Counted from the stretch's first letter, positions 32,672 through 41,196 are shown. The stretch: 53,795 nt of DNA from Bacillota bacterium (GCA_012735315.1 JAAYHS010000079.1:1-53795); one strand, 5' to 3'. Numbers and translations are program-made. Notes: a model not told the origin generated them from the sequence alone.

Positions 32672-34138
32672 TTAATCGGCCAAAACCTCGATTGCCGCCT
32701 TAAGCCGCTTTATCACCCGTTCTTTACCCAAAGCTTGCAGCATCTCGTACATTCCTGGGGTGGCGGTTTTACCGGAAACAGCGACTCGCAGGGGCATGAA
32801 GACATCGCCCATCTTCAGTTCCAACTTTTCAGGCAGCGGGTGTAACGCGGCTTCCAAGTCGCCGGCGGCAAAAGCGTCCGGTACTTTCTCAAGCGTCTCC
32901 AACAAAGCCCGTAACACCCGGAGCGTCGTCGGAGCGTCCAATTTCTTGGGGATCAACATTTCCTTAGGCGGAGCCGGTATTTCTTCCCGCAAGAAGAAAT
33001 CGACCCACCCGGTAATGTCGGTCAACAGCTTCAACCGTTCCTGAACCAACGGCATCAACCGGACCAGATATTCGAATCGTTCCGCCGGGCAAGGTTCGGG
33101 CAATAAACCGTCTTTTTGCAAAAATGGCAAACAGCGCTCGGCCAAGTCCCGCGGCTCCAAGCTGCGAATATAAACTCCGTTGTACCAGTTGAGTTTGTCG
33201 AGCGCGAAACGGACCGGCGAGGCATTAACCCGATCCAGGCTGAACAATCGGATCGCTTCCGTTTTGGAAATCACCTCTTGGTCATTTCCCGGATTCCATC
33301 CTAACAGCAAGAGAAAATTGAACAGGGCTTCCGGCAGGTAGCCCAATTCCCGGTATTCCTTGACGCTGGTCGCGCCGTGCCTTTTACTAAGCTTACCTTT
33401 GCCGTCCGGCGATAAAAAGAGCGAGAGATGGACAAATTTAGGTGGCTCCCAACCGAAGGCCTGATATAACAAAACATGAACCGGTGTGCTGGGCAGCCAC
33501 TCTTCACCCCGTAAGACATGAGTCACTTTCATTAAATGGTCGTCGACCACGTTGGCAAAGTGATAAGTCGGATAACCGTCGGATTTGATTAAGACCAAAT
33601 CTTCGAGAAGATTGTTTTCGAATTCCAAGTCTCCCCGGAGCAAATCTTTGACAAGAGTCTTTCCGGTAAGAGGAGTTTTGAAGCGAATCACCCGCTTCAT
33701 TCCTTCCCGCGCTTCCGGTGAACCGTCCCGGCAATGCCGGTCATATCCCACCTGTTCCTTGGCGCCTTCCTGGGCTTGCCGAAGCTGTTGCAATCTTTCC
33801 GGAGTACAATAACAATAATAAGCCTTGCCTTCGTCGATTAATTGTTGGGCGAAACGCTGATAGATATCCAAGCGTTCCGACTGAAAGTAAGGCCCGTATG
33901 CGCCGCCGACCTCCGGGCCTTCGTCCCATTCCAGCCCTAGCCAGCGGAGGTTTTCCTTGATATCCTCCAACGATCCGGGCACGAACCGTTTCCGATCCGT
34001 ATCCTCGATCCGCAAAATAAATTTACCGCCGCTTTGTTTCGCCAATAGCCAATCGTAAATCGCGGTCCGGGCGCCTCCGATATGTAAATATCCGGTGGGA
34101 CTGGGAGCAAATCTTACCCGATACTCATTTTGACTCAT
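32672..34138 (-). CDS. gltX: Glutamyl-tRNA synthetase GltX
   Basis: GltX charges tRNA-Glu, and in bacteria lacking GlnRS also tRNA-Gln, in the cytoplasm. The 488-aa product has the class I HIGH motif (PTGYLHIGGARTAIYDWLLA), the KMSKS motif as KLSKRHG (about residue 248), the GlxRS signatures FANVVDDHLMKVTHVLRGEE and FGWEPPKFVHLSLFL, and a C-terminal anticodon-binding helical domain. Length is standard. SD GGAG lies about 10 nt before ATG. Directly downstream are tRNA-Gln and tRNA-Glu, its likely substrates. Confidence 0.97.
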   Translation of the reverse strand: MSQNEYRVRFAPSPTGYLHIGGARTAIYDWLLAKQSGGKFILRIEDTDRKRFVPGSLEDIKENLRWLGLEWDEGPEVGGAYGPYFQSERLDIYQRFAQQLIDEGKAYYCYCTPERLQQLRQAQEGAKEQVGYDRHCRDGSPEAREGMKRVIRFKTPLTGKTLVKDLLRGDLEFENNLLEDLVLIKSDGYPTYHFANVVDDHLMKVTHVLRGEEWLPSTPVHVLLYQAFGWEPPKFVHLSLFLSPDGKGKLSKRHGATSVKEYRELGYLPEALFNFLLLLGWNPGNDQEVISKTEAIRLFSLDRVNASPVRFALDKLNWYNGVYIRSLEPRDLAERCLPFLQKDGLLPEPCPAERFEYLVRLMPLVQERLKLLTDITGWVDFFLREEIPAPPKEMLIPKKLDAPTTLRVLRALLETLEKVPDAFAAGDLEAALHPLPEKLELKMGDVFMPLRVAVSGKTATPGMYEMLQALGKERVIKRLKAAIEVLAD

Positions 34139-34171
34139 TAAATATCCACTCCTGAAAAAAATTCATGTATT

Positions 34172-34200
34172 ATCATATCACACCGGAAAATAATCAACAA
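34172..34200 (-). promoter_or_regulatory. Putative promoter of gltX
   Basis: On the minus strand TTGTTG (34200-34195), 17 nt and TATGAT (34177-34172) lie 34 nt before the gltX start codon. Confidence 0.55.
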
Positions 34201-34367
34201 GTGACAGCGGACCATGCCGCAAAAGCATCCTCTCTTCATCCTATCTTGCGAATGGTTTTCGGCAAAAAATAAAAAACAACCGGCCGCCAATTTCTTACAT
34301 TAATACCATCGTTCTTCAACTGGACATTAAACCGGAATCTCTTTATGATTGACTTGAGGTGATGTCG

Positions 34368-34472
34368 ATGCTTTGTCCCCTCTGTAACCGGCATAAATTG
34401 CTACGCGCCGATGGAAAATGGTATTGTCCCCGTTGTTTTCATGTTTACCACCGTTTACCCTTGTATCAATAA
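34368..34472 (+). CDS. Very small zinc-ribbon protein, 34 aa
   Basis: ATG 34368 with GAGG eight bases upstream opens a 34-codon ORF reading MLCPLCNRHK, then KWYCPRCFHVYHRLPLYQ. The two CPxC knuckles (Cys 3, 6, 20, 23) form a compact four-cysteine zinc ribbon. A promoter-like TGGACA-N17-TATGAT (34321-34349) lies just upstream but very close. No family is recognised. Its coding status rests on the paired knuckles and the ribosome binding site. Confidence 0.55.
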   Translation: MLCPLCNRHKLLRADGKWYCPRCFHVYHRLPLYQ

Positions 34473-34622
34473 TCAGAAGTCAGGAGACAGGAGACAGGAG
34501 ATTGTAAGCTAAGCTTCGAGATCTAAATCTTAACACCCTTTCAGGCTAGCTACCGACCTTAAATGTTGACTCCTGATTACTGACTAGACCACTGATCACT
34601 GCCTTTTATGCTGACCACCGGC
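34473..34622. repeat. Degenerate heptamer-type intergenic repeat
   Basis: The plus strand runs through AGTCAGGAGACAGGAGACAG (from about 34479), a tandem of GGAGACA units. At 34566-34615 an inverted-looking relative appears (ACTCCTGATTACTGACT, CACTGATCACTG). The block holds no ORF. Such stretches occur as noncoding filler in other genomes; their function is unknown. Confidence 0.5.
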
Positions 34623-35672
34623 TCACGGCTCCCGACTACTTCTATTTACCCACTCTCTAAAAGTATTCTCCCAATCCCCTTTGGCGATCCCATACTCGGA
34701 AATAATCGCCGTCACATATTCGGCAGGAGTCACATCAAAAGCCGGGTTGAAGACTCTCACTCCCGCCGGGGCTATCGTCACTCCGCCTAAAGACGTCACT
34801 TCCTCCGGCGCCCGTTCTTCAATCGGAATCTCACTGCCGGTCTTCAAACTCAAATCGATGGTTGAGAGCGGAGCGGCCACATAAAAAGGAATATTATGTT
34901 CCTTGGCTAAAATAGCCAGTCCGTAAGTTCCGATTTTATTGGCTACGTCGCCATTGGCGGTAATCCGGTCGGTGCCGACGATCACCGCCTGTACTTTTCC
35001 CATTCTCATTACCGCGGCAGCCATATTGTCCGTAATTAGAGTAACCGGAATATTTTCCCGCATCAATTCCCAAACCGTTAACCGGGCTCCTTGAAGCAAC
35101 GGCCGGGTCTCATCGGCGAAAACGCTGATCCTTTTGCCCTGTTCCACCGCCACCCGGATCACGGCCAGGGCCGTTCCATAAGCCCCGGTAGCCAAGGCTC
35201 CCGCATTGCAATGGGTCAAAACGCTCATGCCGTCCTGAAGCAAATCCGCTCCATGTTCGCCGATCTTCCGGTTTATCCGTTCATCGGCGGCGGCAATCGC
35301 CAGCGCTTCGGCCTCCAATAGCTCAATCAATTCAACGTTTGATTTGCTTTTCGCCGCTTCCAAAACGGCTCGCTGACGGTTCAAAGCCCAGAATAAATTG
35401 ACTGCGGTCGGCCGAGTAGCCGCCAGCTCGGCAATGATCGCTTCGATACGGCCCGGTAAATCGGTTGAATTCTTGTATTCCAAAGCTCCCAATACTACGC
35501 CGAAAGCGGCGGCGATCCCTATCGCCGGCGCGCCTCTAACCCGTAATTTGCGAATCGCTTCGGCTATGACCCGATAATCGGAAGTGGTCAGGTACTTTAC
35601 CTCTCCCGGCAATAAAGTCTGATCGATAAAGGCGACTTTCCCGTCTTTATACTCCAGCGTCTTCCAGGACAT
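34623..35672 (-). CDS. mtnA: S-methyl-5-thioribose-1-phosphate isomerase MtnA
   Basis: MtnA converts methylthioribose-1-phosphate to methylthioribulose-1-phosphate in methionine salvage. The 349-aa product has the family motifs KVRGAPAIGIAAAFGVVLGA, LTHCNAGALATGAYGTALAV, VFADETRPLLQGARLTVWEL, IVGTDRITANGDVANKIGTY and PFYVAAPLSTIDLSLKTG. The catalytic Cys (THCNAG) and Asp (GTDRI) are present. ATG 35672 overlaps the mtnP stop by one base (TGATG), so the two are cotranslated. No mtnB-mtnD genes follow in this window. Confidence 0.96.
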   Translation of the reverse strand: MSWKTLEYKDGKVAFIDQTLLPGEVKYLTTSDYRVIAEAIRKLRVRGAPAIGIAAAFGVVLGALEYKNSTDLPGRIEAIIAELAATRPTAVNLFWALNRQRAVLEAAKSKSNVELIELLEAEALAIAAADERINRKIGEHGADLLQDGMSVLTHCNAGALATGAYGTALAVIRVAVEQGKRISVFADETRPLLQGARLTVWELMRENIPVTLITDNMAAAVMRMGKVQAVIVGTDRITANGDVANKIGTYGLAILAKEHNIPFYVAAPLSTIDLSLKTGSEIPIEERAPEEVTSLGGVTIAPAGVRVFNPAFDVTPAEYVTAIISEYGIAKGDWENTFREWVNRSSREP

Positions 35673-36457
35673 CAATTTTCACCTTCACTATTCTTGCCAC
35701 AGTCGCAATTAAAATCACCTTCAAGAACCGTTGTCAAGCATCCCAAGATTAAATCCCTGAGTTTCCGTTGATTATCGCCCATTACCGTTACTACTTCCTG
35801 GTGGGTCAATGGATGTTTACTCAATCCCGCCGCCCAATTGGTAACGGTGCTGATTCCGGCATAGCAAATCCCTAATTCCCGGGCTAAAACCACTTCCGGG
35901 ACTCCGGTCATCCCGACCACATCTCCACCCAGTTTTCGGAACATTCTGATTTCAGCCGCGGTTTCATAACGGGGGCCTTCGGCGCAAACATAGCAGCCTC
36001 CCGAGTGAACCGGGATCTTACAAGCCGTGGCCGCCCTTTTGATCCTTTCCCGGAGCTCGGGACAATAGGGTTCCGTCATGTCGACATGAGCCCGGAAGGC
36101 GTCTCCCTTTTCGAAAAAGGTGAAAGGCCGCTGTTTGGTAAAGTCCAAAAACTGGTCGATGATCACCATGGACCCGGGCGGATATTTCCGGTTCAAGCTC
36201 CCGACAGCGCTGGTGGCGATGATCCGTTTCACTCCGATTTCTTTTAAGGCCCAAATATTGGCCCGATAGTTCAGCTGATGGGGTAAGAGGCTATGCTCCT
36301 TGCCGTGTCTCGGAATAAAGGCGACCTCCACTCCGCCCGCCTTCCCGATTAACGGCGTCACCGTTCCATAGGGAGTATCGATTTTAATCTCGCGCGTCTC
36401 GTTGAATATTCCCGGTTGGTAAAAACCCGAACCTCCGATAATTGCCAATTCAGCCAT
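35672..36457 (-). CDS. mtnP: S-methyl-5'-thioadenosine phosphorylase (MtnP-type)
   Basis: MtnP splits methylthioadenosine into adenine and methylthioribose-1-phosphate, the substrate of MtnA. The 261-aa product shows the PNP/MTAP family 2 features: LAIIGGSGFYQPGIF, FIPRHGKEHSLLPHQLNYRA, IIATSAVGSLNRKYPPGSMV, GGCYVCAEGPRYETAAEIRM and GMTGVPEVVLARELGICYAG. A related MTIP or purine phosphorylase specificity cannot be excluded from sequence alone, but pairing with mtnA favours MTAP. It starts 8 nt inside the end of the helicase gene. Confidence 0.93.
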   Translation of the reverse strand: MAELAIIGGSGFYQPGIFNETREIKIDTPYGTVTPLIGKAGGVEVAFIPRHGKEHSLLPHQLNYRANIWALKEIGVKRIIATSAVGSLNRKYPPGSMVIIDQFLDFTKQRPFTFFEKGDAFRAHVDMTEPYCPELRERIKRAATACKIPVHSGGCYVCAEGPRYETAAEIRMFRKLGGDVVGMTGVPEVVLARELGICYAGISTVTNWAAGLSKHPLTHQEVVTVMGDNQRKLRDLILGCLTTVLEGDFNCDCGKNSEGEN

Positions 36458-38909
36458 GATTTTTCCTCCCGAATTTCGCGATCTTCTCCCGCAGTTGTTG
36501 TTCGATTTTTTCCGGCAAGCGCACTAACGGTGGAAAATCAACCTCTTGATTTTCATTTCTATCGTTATTTGATCCATGAGCCAATCCTTTTGGCAAATAA
36601 GGCTCCATTTCCAATAAATCGTGCAGCATCACCAAAGCCCCTTCCTTATCGGGAATCCGGCCCTTCGGGGTCGAATCCGGGTCCAATTGCGGATGGGGGG
36701 GCAAAGGCGAACCAACGCAAGAAGGGCAACCGCTTTCGCAAGAACAACTGATGATCAGTTCCCGCGCGGCATTGAACAACTCTTCCACCCGTTCATAGGA
36801 ACGGAGCGCGAAACCCAAGCCGCCCGGATATTTATCATAAACGAACAACGCCGGCGCCCCGAGGTTGGCCAAGTCCACCACCGAGCCGATATCGCTGCCA
36901 TCGCACATCACCAAAAACGGCAATACTTCCGCCAGGACGTTGGCGATGCCCAACAGGCTCTCCACCGGGTCCCGGCCGAACTCTTTCACCAGATGCAAGG
37001 CGGACGGAGGCGGGACTACCCAGAAAGCGTTGGTCTGCATGTTCTGCGGCTCCAGATCGATCTTTCCGAAACCGATACTGTCCCGGGAGCCGAATTTAAT
37101 CTTCCGGAACAAGTACGGTTTGATCATCACTTCCACGCCGCCGAAGCCGGTCTCCGCTTTGCGCCATTTGGACTCCAACTCCTTATCGGTGGTCCGGATC
37201 TGAACTTCGGTCAGCGCTTGGGTGAAGTAGTCCACGTCAAGTTTTTGGACATAGGAAATCCTTTGCGGAACATTCATTTCCTTGACGAAATAGGTTTCAC
37301 CGTCATGGAGGTAAATGGCTTCGGTAAAAATCTGCTGGTAGGCGCTGGCCTCGTCCATGGTTCCGATTACCTTTCCGGGAGTAGTCGAGGTATCGACGAT
37401 ACTAAAGGTATTATCGGAAATATTTCTCAAGTTCACTTCGGCGGCGGGAAAACCGGCGCTGCGCCAGTAAAACCGTTCGGCGGTTCGTTGCAATTGACCG
37501 CCTTCCAGCAATAATTCCAACAACGCCGGAGCGTATTCGCCAAATTGGCGGCAATCCCCAGCCGCTACCGGAGCTTCAAAAGCGGCGCACCGCAGATGTC
37601 CCATCAAAATATGGGGGTTATTGGGGTCAATCACCGCCGCTTCCGGGTTCCGGCCGAAGAAATACCCCGGATGTTTTACCAGGTATTGGTCAATGGGATT
37701 TTGATGCGGGATATAAATTACCAGTGAATCTTCACGGCCTCTTCCGACCCGGCCCGCCTGTTGCCAAGTGGAGGCGATGGTCCCCGGGTAGCCGACTATC
37801 AGGCAAGCCTCCAATTGTCCGATGTCGATCCCCAGTTCCAAAGCGTTGGTGCTGATCACCCCCAGCAGTTCTCCCTCGAACAACTGCCGCTCGATCTCCC
37901 GGCGTTCCTCCGGAAGATATCCGCCGCGGTAGGCCCGGATCTTCTTGGCCAGGCCGGGACTGTGCTTTTGGAGCTGATCCTGAACATAACGATACATTAA
38001 TTCGGTTACCACTCGGGTTTTGGTAAAGGCGATGGTCGGAATCCGGTTCCGGATCAGTTCCGTCATTAAAAAAGCAGCCTCGGAGTTGGCGCTCCTCCGT
38101 TCGGTCTTGGTTTGATCCAAATAAGGCGGGTTCCAAAAGACAAAATATTTCTTGCCGCGCGGCGCTCCGTCCTGATCGATTAAACGCATCGGCAGCCCGA
38201 TCAAGGCCTCGGCATGCTCTTTGGGGTTGTTAATCGTCGCCGAAGTGGCGATGAATACCGGAGAGCCTCCGTAATGGTCGCAAATCCGGCGCAACCGACG
38301 GATTACATTGGCGACGTTGGAACCGAAGACTCCGCGATAGGTATGGAGTTCATCGAGGATTACATATTTCAAATTCCCGAAAAACCGGGACCAACCCGGG
38401 TGTTTCGGCATAATCCCCTGGTGAAGCATGTCGGGGTTGGTCAAAATCAGATTACCGGAGTCGCGCAATTTTCTACGAAGGTTAACCGGAGTGTCTCCGT
38501 CGTAGGTCCCCATCACCGGCGCTTCGCTCTCCCCTTCAAAGAGCCGGAGTAAATTTTTCAATTGGTCCTGGGCCAAGGCTTTGGTAGGGTATAAAAACAG
38601 CGCCTTGGAACGCCGATCCTTAAAGAAGCTTTCAATTACCGGCAGATTGTAACAGAGCGACTTGCCGCTGGCGGTCCCGGTGACGATCACCGTGTGCTCC
38701 CCGCTGCGGATGGCGTTGATGGCCTCCGCTTGATGGGAGTACAACTTGTGAATGCCTTTCTTCCGAAGCAACCGCTCAACTTCGGGAAGCAATGCCGGAA
38801 TCGCCTCGCCGAAAACCGGCTCCCGACCGGGAAGCTCTTGGATGTGGACAATTTGATCCTGGTAATATTGGCTGTTTTTAATTTCGTTTAGAAAGCGTTG
38901 AACGTCCAT
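36450..38909 (-). CDS. MrfA/YprA-like DEAD/DEAH-box helicase with C-terminal Cys cluster
   Basis: The 819-aa product is an SF2 helicase: Walker A VTGTASGKSLCYNLPVIESF, DEAH-like motif II as ILDELHTYRG, SATINNP (motif III), and C-terminal helicase motifs STNALELGIDIGQLEACLIV and GRVGRGREDS. A DUF1998-type region follows with the four-Cys cluster CSCESGCPSC near residue 765, a metal-binding signature of MrfA. Bacillus MrfA (about 750 aa) works with the nuclease MrfB in mitomycin C repair; no mrfB partner is visible here. ATG 38909 has AGG upstream, and that ribosome site can be hidden in a hairpin. It overlaps mtnP by 8 nt. Confidence 0.9.
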   Translation of the reverse strand: MDVQRFLNEIKNSQYYQDQIVHIQELPGREPVFGEAIPALLPEVERLLRKKGIHKLYSHQAEAINAIRSGEHTVIVTGTASGKSLCYNLPVIESFFKDRRSKALFLYPTKALAQDQLKNLLRLFEGESEAPVMGTYDGDTPVNLRRKLRDSGNLILTNPDMLHQGIMPKHPGWSRFFGNLKYVILDELHTYRGVFGSNVANVIRRLRRICDHYGGSPVFIATSATINNPKEHAEALIGLPMRLIDQDGAPRGKKYFVFWNPPYLDQTKTERRSANSEAAFLMTELIRNRIPTIAFTKTRVVTELMYRYVQDQLQKHSPGLAKKIRAYRGGYLPEERREIERQLFEGELLGVISTNALELGIDIGQLEACLIVGYPGTIASTWQQAGRVGRGREDSLVIYIPHQNPIDQYLVKHPGYFFGRNPEAAVIDPNNPHILMGHLRCAAFEAPVAAGDCRQFGEYAPALLELLLEGGQLQRTAERFYWRSAGFPAAEVNLRNISDNTFSIVDTSTTPGKVIGTMDEASAYQQIFTEAIYLHDGETYFVKEMNVPQRISYVQKLDVDYFTQALTEVQIRTTDKELESKWRKAETGFGGVEVMIKPYLFRKIKFGSRDSIGFGKIDLEPQNMQTNAFWVVPPPSALHLVKEFGRDPVESLLGIANVLAEVLPFLVMCDGSDIGSVVDLANLGAPALFVYDKYPGGLGFALRSYERVEELFNAARELIISCSCESGCPSCVGSPLPPHPQLDPDSTPKGRIPDKEGALVMLHDLLEMEPYLPKGLAHGSNNDRNENQEVDFPPLVRLPEKIEQQLREKIAKFGRKNHG

Positions 38910-38918
38910 AAAAAAATA

Positions 38919-38957
38919 CCTCACTCCACTGGGAAGTGATTCGACAATGGAGCGAGG
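38919..38957 (-). promoter_or_regulatory. Hairpin covering the helicase ribosome binding site
   Basis: In minus-strand RNA CCTCGCTCCA (38957-38948) pairs with TGGAGTGAGG (38928-38919), ten pairs with one G-U, around a 19-nt loop. The 3' arm contains the GTGAGG that serves ATG 38909. It could limit translation of the helicase-mtnP-mtnA operon. Confidence 0.4.
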
Positions 38958-39062
38958 CTTCCTGCTTTTTGGGGGGGAAAGTGAGATATCCGATTGTCTA
39001 ACTGTTTATCGGATTTTGGGGGAAAAATAAAGGACCCTCCCGGATAAAGTTTACCTTAAAGA

Positions 39063-39091
39063 TTGTAGCGTTACCGTTATTATGATACAAT
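39063..39091 (+). promoter_or_regulatory. Putative promoter of the small coiled-coil gene
   Basis: TTGTAG (39063-39068), 17 nt and TACAAT (39086-39091) lie 33 nt before ATG 39124 on the plus strand. Confidence 0.45.
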
Positions 39092-39123
39092 ATATTCCAA
39101 AAGTGTTTCGAAGGTGATATTTG

Positions 39124-39390
39124 ATGGATGATAATAAAGTAGCAGTATTACTTGAAGATTTACGGGCGCAATTTCGATTTTTCGGTGAAGGTCTGGATGG
39201 CTTGAGAAATGAATTAAAAGAACTTAGAAACGATACTAATCGCAGGTTGGACAATCTTGAGAATAAAGTAACCAATCTTTCCATGGAGTTCAAAACTTTT
39301 CAAGTTAACAACAAGCAAGAACATGAACAATTGATCCAAGCAATCAAAGAAACCGATACGGAAGTCCGTGAGTTAAAACGGATCAAATAA
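39124..39390 (+). CDS. Small coiled-coil protein, 88 aa
   Basis: The 88-aa product has no membrane segment and is almost entirely helical with heptad spacing: LLEDLRAQFRFFGEGLDGLR, NELKELRNDTNRRLDNLENK, then VTNLSMEFKTFQVNNKQEHE. Small coiled-coil proteins of this kind are common in Firmicutes genomes without assigned function. GAAGGTG lies upstream of ATG 39124; a TTG one codon earlier is in frame. It is a single-gene unit. Confidence 0.75.
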   Translation: MDDNKVAVLLEDLRAQFRFFGEGLDGLRNELKELRNDTNRRLDNLENKVTNLSMEFKTFQVNNKQEHEQLIQAIKETDTEVRELKRIK

Positions 39391-39439
39391 TACTCCGCCT
39401 AAACCCGACTTCGTCCACCATTTCCCCCAACCCACGGCA

Positions 39440-39639
39440 TAAATACCACGGCTGCACACAACCAAGCCCCATGAATGGAGCTAAAATCATTCGGACCCAC
39501 ATCACATCATATTTAGCCGGTTTCAACCGGCTTGGTTTTGACAGCAAAGGGATTTATCCCTTTGATTGGCGATTAATTGACGAAATTTGATTGGCGAATT
39601 GATTGGCGATATTCGATTGACGGCATTTGATTGGCGTTG
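39440..39639. repeat. Palindrome and direct-repeat patch (REP-like)
   Basis: Two short perfect palindromes, AGCCGGTTTCAACCGGCT (39515-39532) and AAAGGGATTTATCCCTTT (39546-39563), stand close together. Five copies of GATTGGCG or a one-base variant follow, starting near 39564, 39589, 39601, 39615 and 39629, about 12-25 nt apart. One more TTGATTGGCGCG occurs at 41078-41089, at the other end of the M48 gene. The pattern resembles REP clusters mobilised by RAYT transposases, a remnant of which lies at 32 kb. Confidence 0.6.
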
Positions 39640-41064
39640 TCACCGGTTGATTTTTTGCTGTAAAGTATCGTATGCCTGTAATAGTTGATTCAGATTTTCA
39701 ATCCGCTTTTCGGGGGTTGGATGGGTGGAGAATACTTTATCAATGGCCCAAATTTTTCGTTGTCGCATATCGATAAATTTCCCCATCACCATATTAAATG
39801 AAAGATAATCCATTCCGGTGCGTTTTAAATGAGACAACGCTACTTCGTCGGCTTCATTTTCTTGTTCACGAGAATACCCCTTCAGTATCATATTGGTCAT
39901 GACTACGGTTAATAATGCTGTTTCCGGATCTTGGTAATTTTCATTTGAAGCTAAAAACAAAGCACTCAAAAACGTAGCCGCCAATGCCCGGCGATAGTTA
40001 ATCACTGAGTGCTTTTTCTCAATATGTCCCATTTCATGGGCAATCACAAAGGCCAATTCATCATCCGACTCGACAATATCAAGCAATCCTTTGGTTATGT
40101 AGATATAACCGTTAGGAGACGCAAACGCGTTAACTTCGGTTGTATCAAGTATCCGGAATTTATAGTCGACATTTTTACGATAAGTATCCTTTATTAATGG
40201 AGCGGCCACCTTTTCGACCCTAGCGATTAATTCCGGATTATTATCAACCCGGTAATAATATTCAATAGAACCGCAACCCTCACTGCCCAACCTTTCTTCC
40301 AACGCCCGATCACTATACGAAAAACTCTTGTAAGTGGGAAAACAAATCGGACAGGGACTGTATTGTTGTTCTTCCGCTTCAGTCCGGGAATTAAAATACT
40401 CGCAATTGCCTTCGGCGGGAGAATGACTGGTGTTTAAAAGGTGATACATTTTACTCGTTTTATTGCCAATTACTTGAACACTATAAGAGCGAACACTCCC
40501 TAAGCTTGGATCTTCTCCCCCCAAGCTAAGATAATTATTGACTAATTGAGACACTGAATTGGCAAATGCCTCTTTCCTTGCGCCGTCACTAAATCCTTCA
40601 CCGCTGTAATTCATTTCGGTTTGATCGATACAGTTAATTACATATAATCCCAGTAAAAGTTGATAGCTTTTTTTGTTTTTTTCTCTTTTGATTTCACTGT
40701 AACCATTAATATCTAAAATCATCAATTGAGTTAATCCTAACTTGGATCCGATTGCGCTTAAGTCTTTCGCGGCGCAAAGATTAGCGGCTTCATAATAACT
40801 CTCCAGCTCATTTGCGCTCATTAGCTCCTTGATTTTTTCGTGGTCAATGAATTGAACCGACTCTTGCTTTTGAATATTTTTAATAAATTCATCAAGGACC
40901 AAGTTTTCAAGCTTATTACCGGCTACTGTGGCAACACCGCTATAATTATTGACTTTGAGCAGACCAATGGTTTGCTTTTCCATTCCGGCCACGGGTAGGG
41001 CTAGGATGGCGGTTATTAAAAAAACTAAGCTAAATGTCGCTATTTGTTTTAAATATTTAATCAT
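39640..41064 (-). CDS. Secreted M48 zinc metalloprotease with Ada-like Cys motif
   Basis: The 474-aa product has a signal peptide (TFSLVFLITAILALPVAG). An N-terminal domain of about 175 residues (TIGLLKVNNYSGVATVAG, LVLDEFIKNIQKQESVQFID) resembles CsgG/curli-type or penicillin-binding-accessory folds, tentatively. A short segment at about 205-237 has KMYHLLN and YFNSRTEAEEQQYSPCPIC, the Ada-type treble-clef motif. The C-terminal M48 peptidase has VIAHEMGHIEKKHS (HExxH, about 343) and the third ligand in ENEADEVALSHLKRTGM. It is likely a cell-envelope protease. Its promoter and a tiny leader ORF lie upstream. Confidence 0.88.
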   Translation of the reverse strand: MIKYLKQIATFSLVFLITAILALPVAGMEKQTIGLLKVNNYSGVATVAGNKLENLVLDEFIKNIQKQESVQFIDHEKIKELMSANELESYYEAANLCAAKDLSAIGSKLGLTQLMILDINGYSEIKREKNKKSYQLLLGLYVINCIDQTEMNYSGEGFSDGARKEAFANSVSQLVNNYLSLGGEDPSLGSVRSYSVQVIGNKTSKMYHLLNTSHSPAEGNCEYFNSRTEAEEQQYSPCPICFPTYKSFSYSDRALEERLGSEGCGSIEYYYRVDNNPELIARVEKVAAPLIKDTYRKNVDYKFRILDTTEVNAFASPNGYIYITKGLLDIVESDDELAFVIAHEMGHIEKKHSVINYRRALAATFLSALFLASNENYQDPETALLTVVMTNMILKGYSREQENEADEVALSHLKRTGMDYLSFNMVMGKFIDMRQRKIWAIDKVFSTHPTPEKRIENLNQLLQAYDTLQQKINR

Positions 41065-41116
41065 CTAAGTTCCTCCTCTTGATTGGCGCGATTTAATTAA
41101 AGTACATAACAATTTC

Positions 41117-41137
41117 TCAAGGGTATTCTTTTCCCAT
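41117..41137 (-). CDS. Six-codon leader ORF upstream of the M48 gene
   Basis: ATG 41137 preceded by GAAGGAGATTTCCT, a near-perfect ribosome binding site, opens MGKEYP and a stop. It lies in the approximately 125-nt leader of the protease mRNA. A site this good in front of so short a frame suggests a regulatory leader peptide or a relic of a longer gene. There is no direct evidence of function. Confidence 0.3.
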   Translation of the reverse strand: MGKEYP

Positions 41138-41196
41138 AGGAAATCTCCTTCAAAAATTTCCAAAATATTTAAACTTTCGGTTTATACGGGAATTCT

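Noticed and set aside
36621-37514. Plus-strand frame of 297 codons opposite the helicase
   Set aside because: It is the antisense shadow of a conserved coding region; composition rich in H/R/G/Q, no recognisable domain.
39564-39639. GATTGGCG array considered as a CRISPR
   Set aside because: Repeats are 8-10 nt with irregular 4-17 nt gaps and no cas genes; it does not meet CRISPR geometry.
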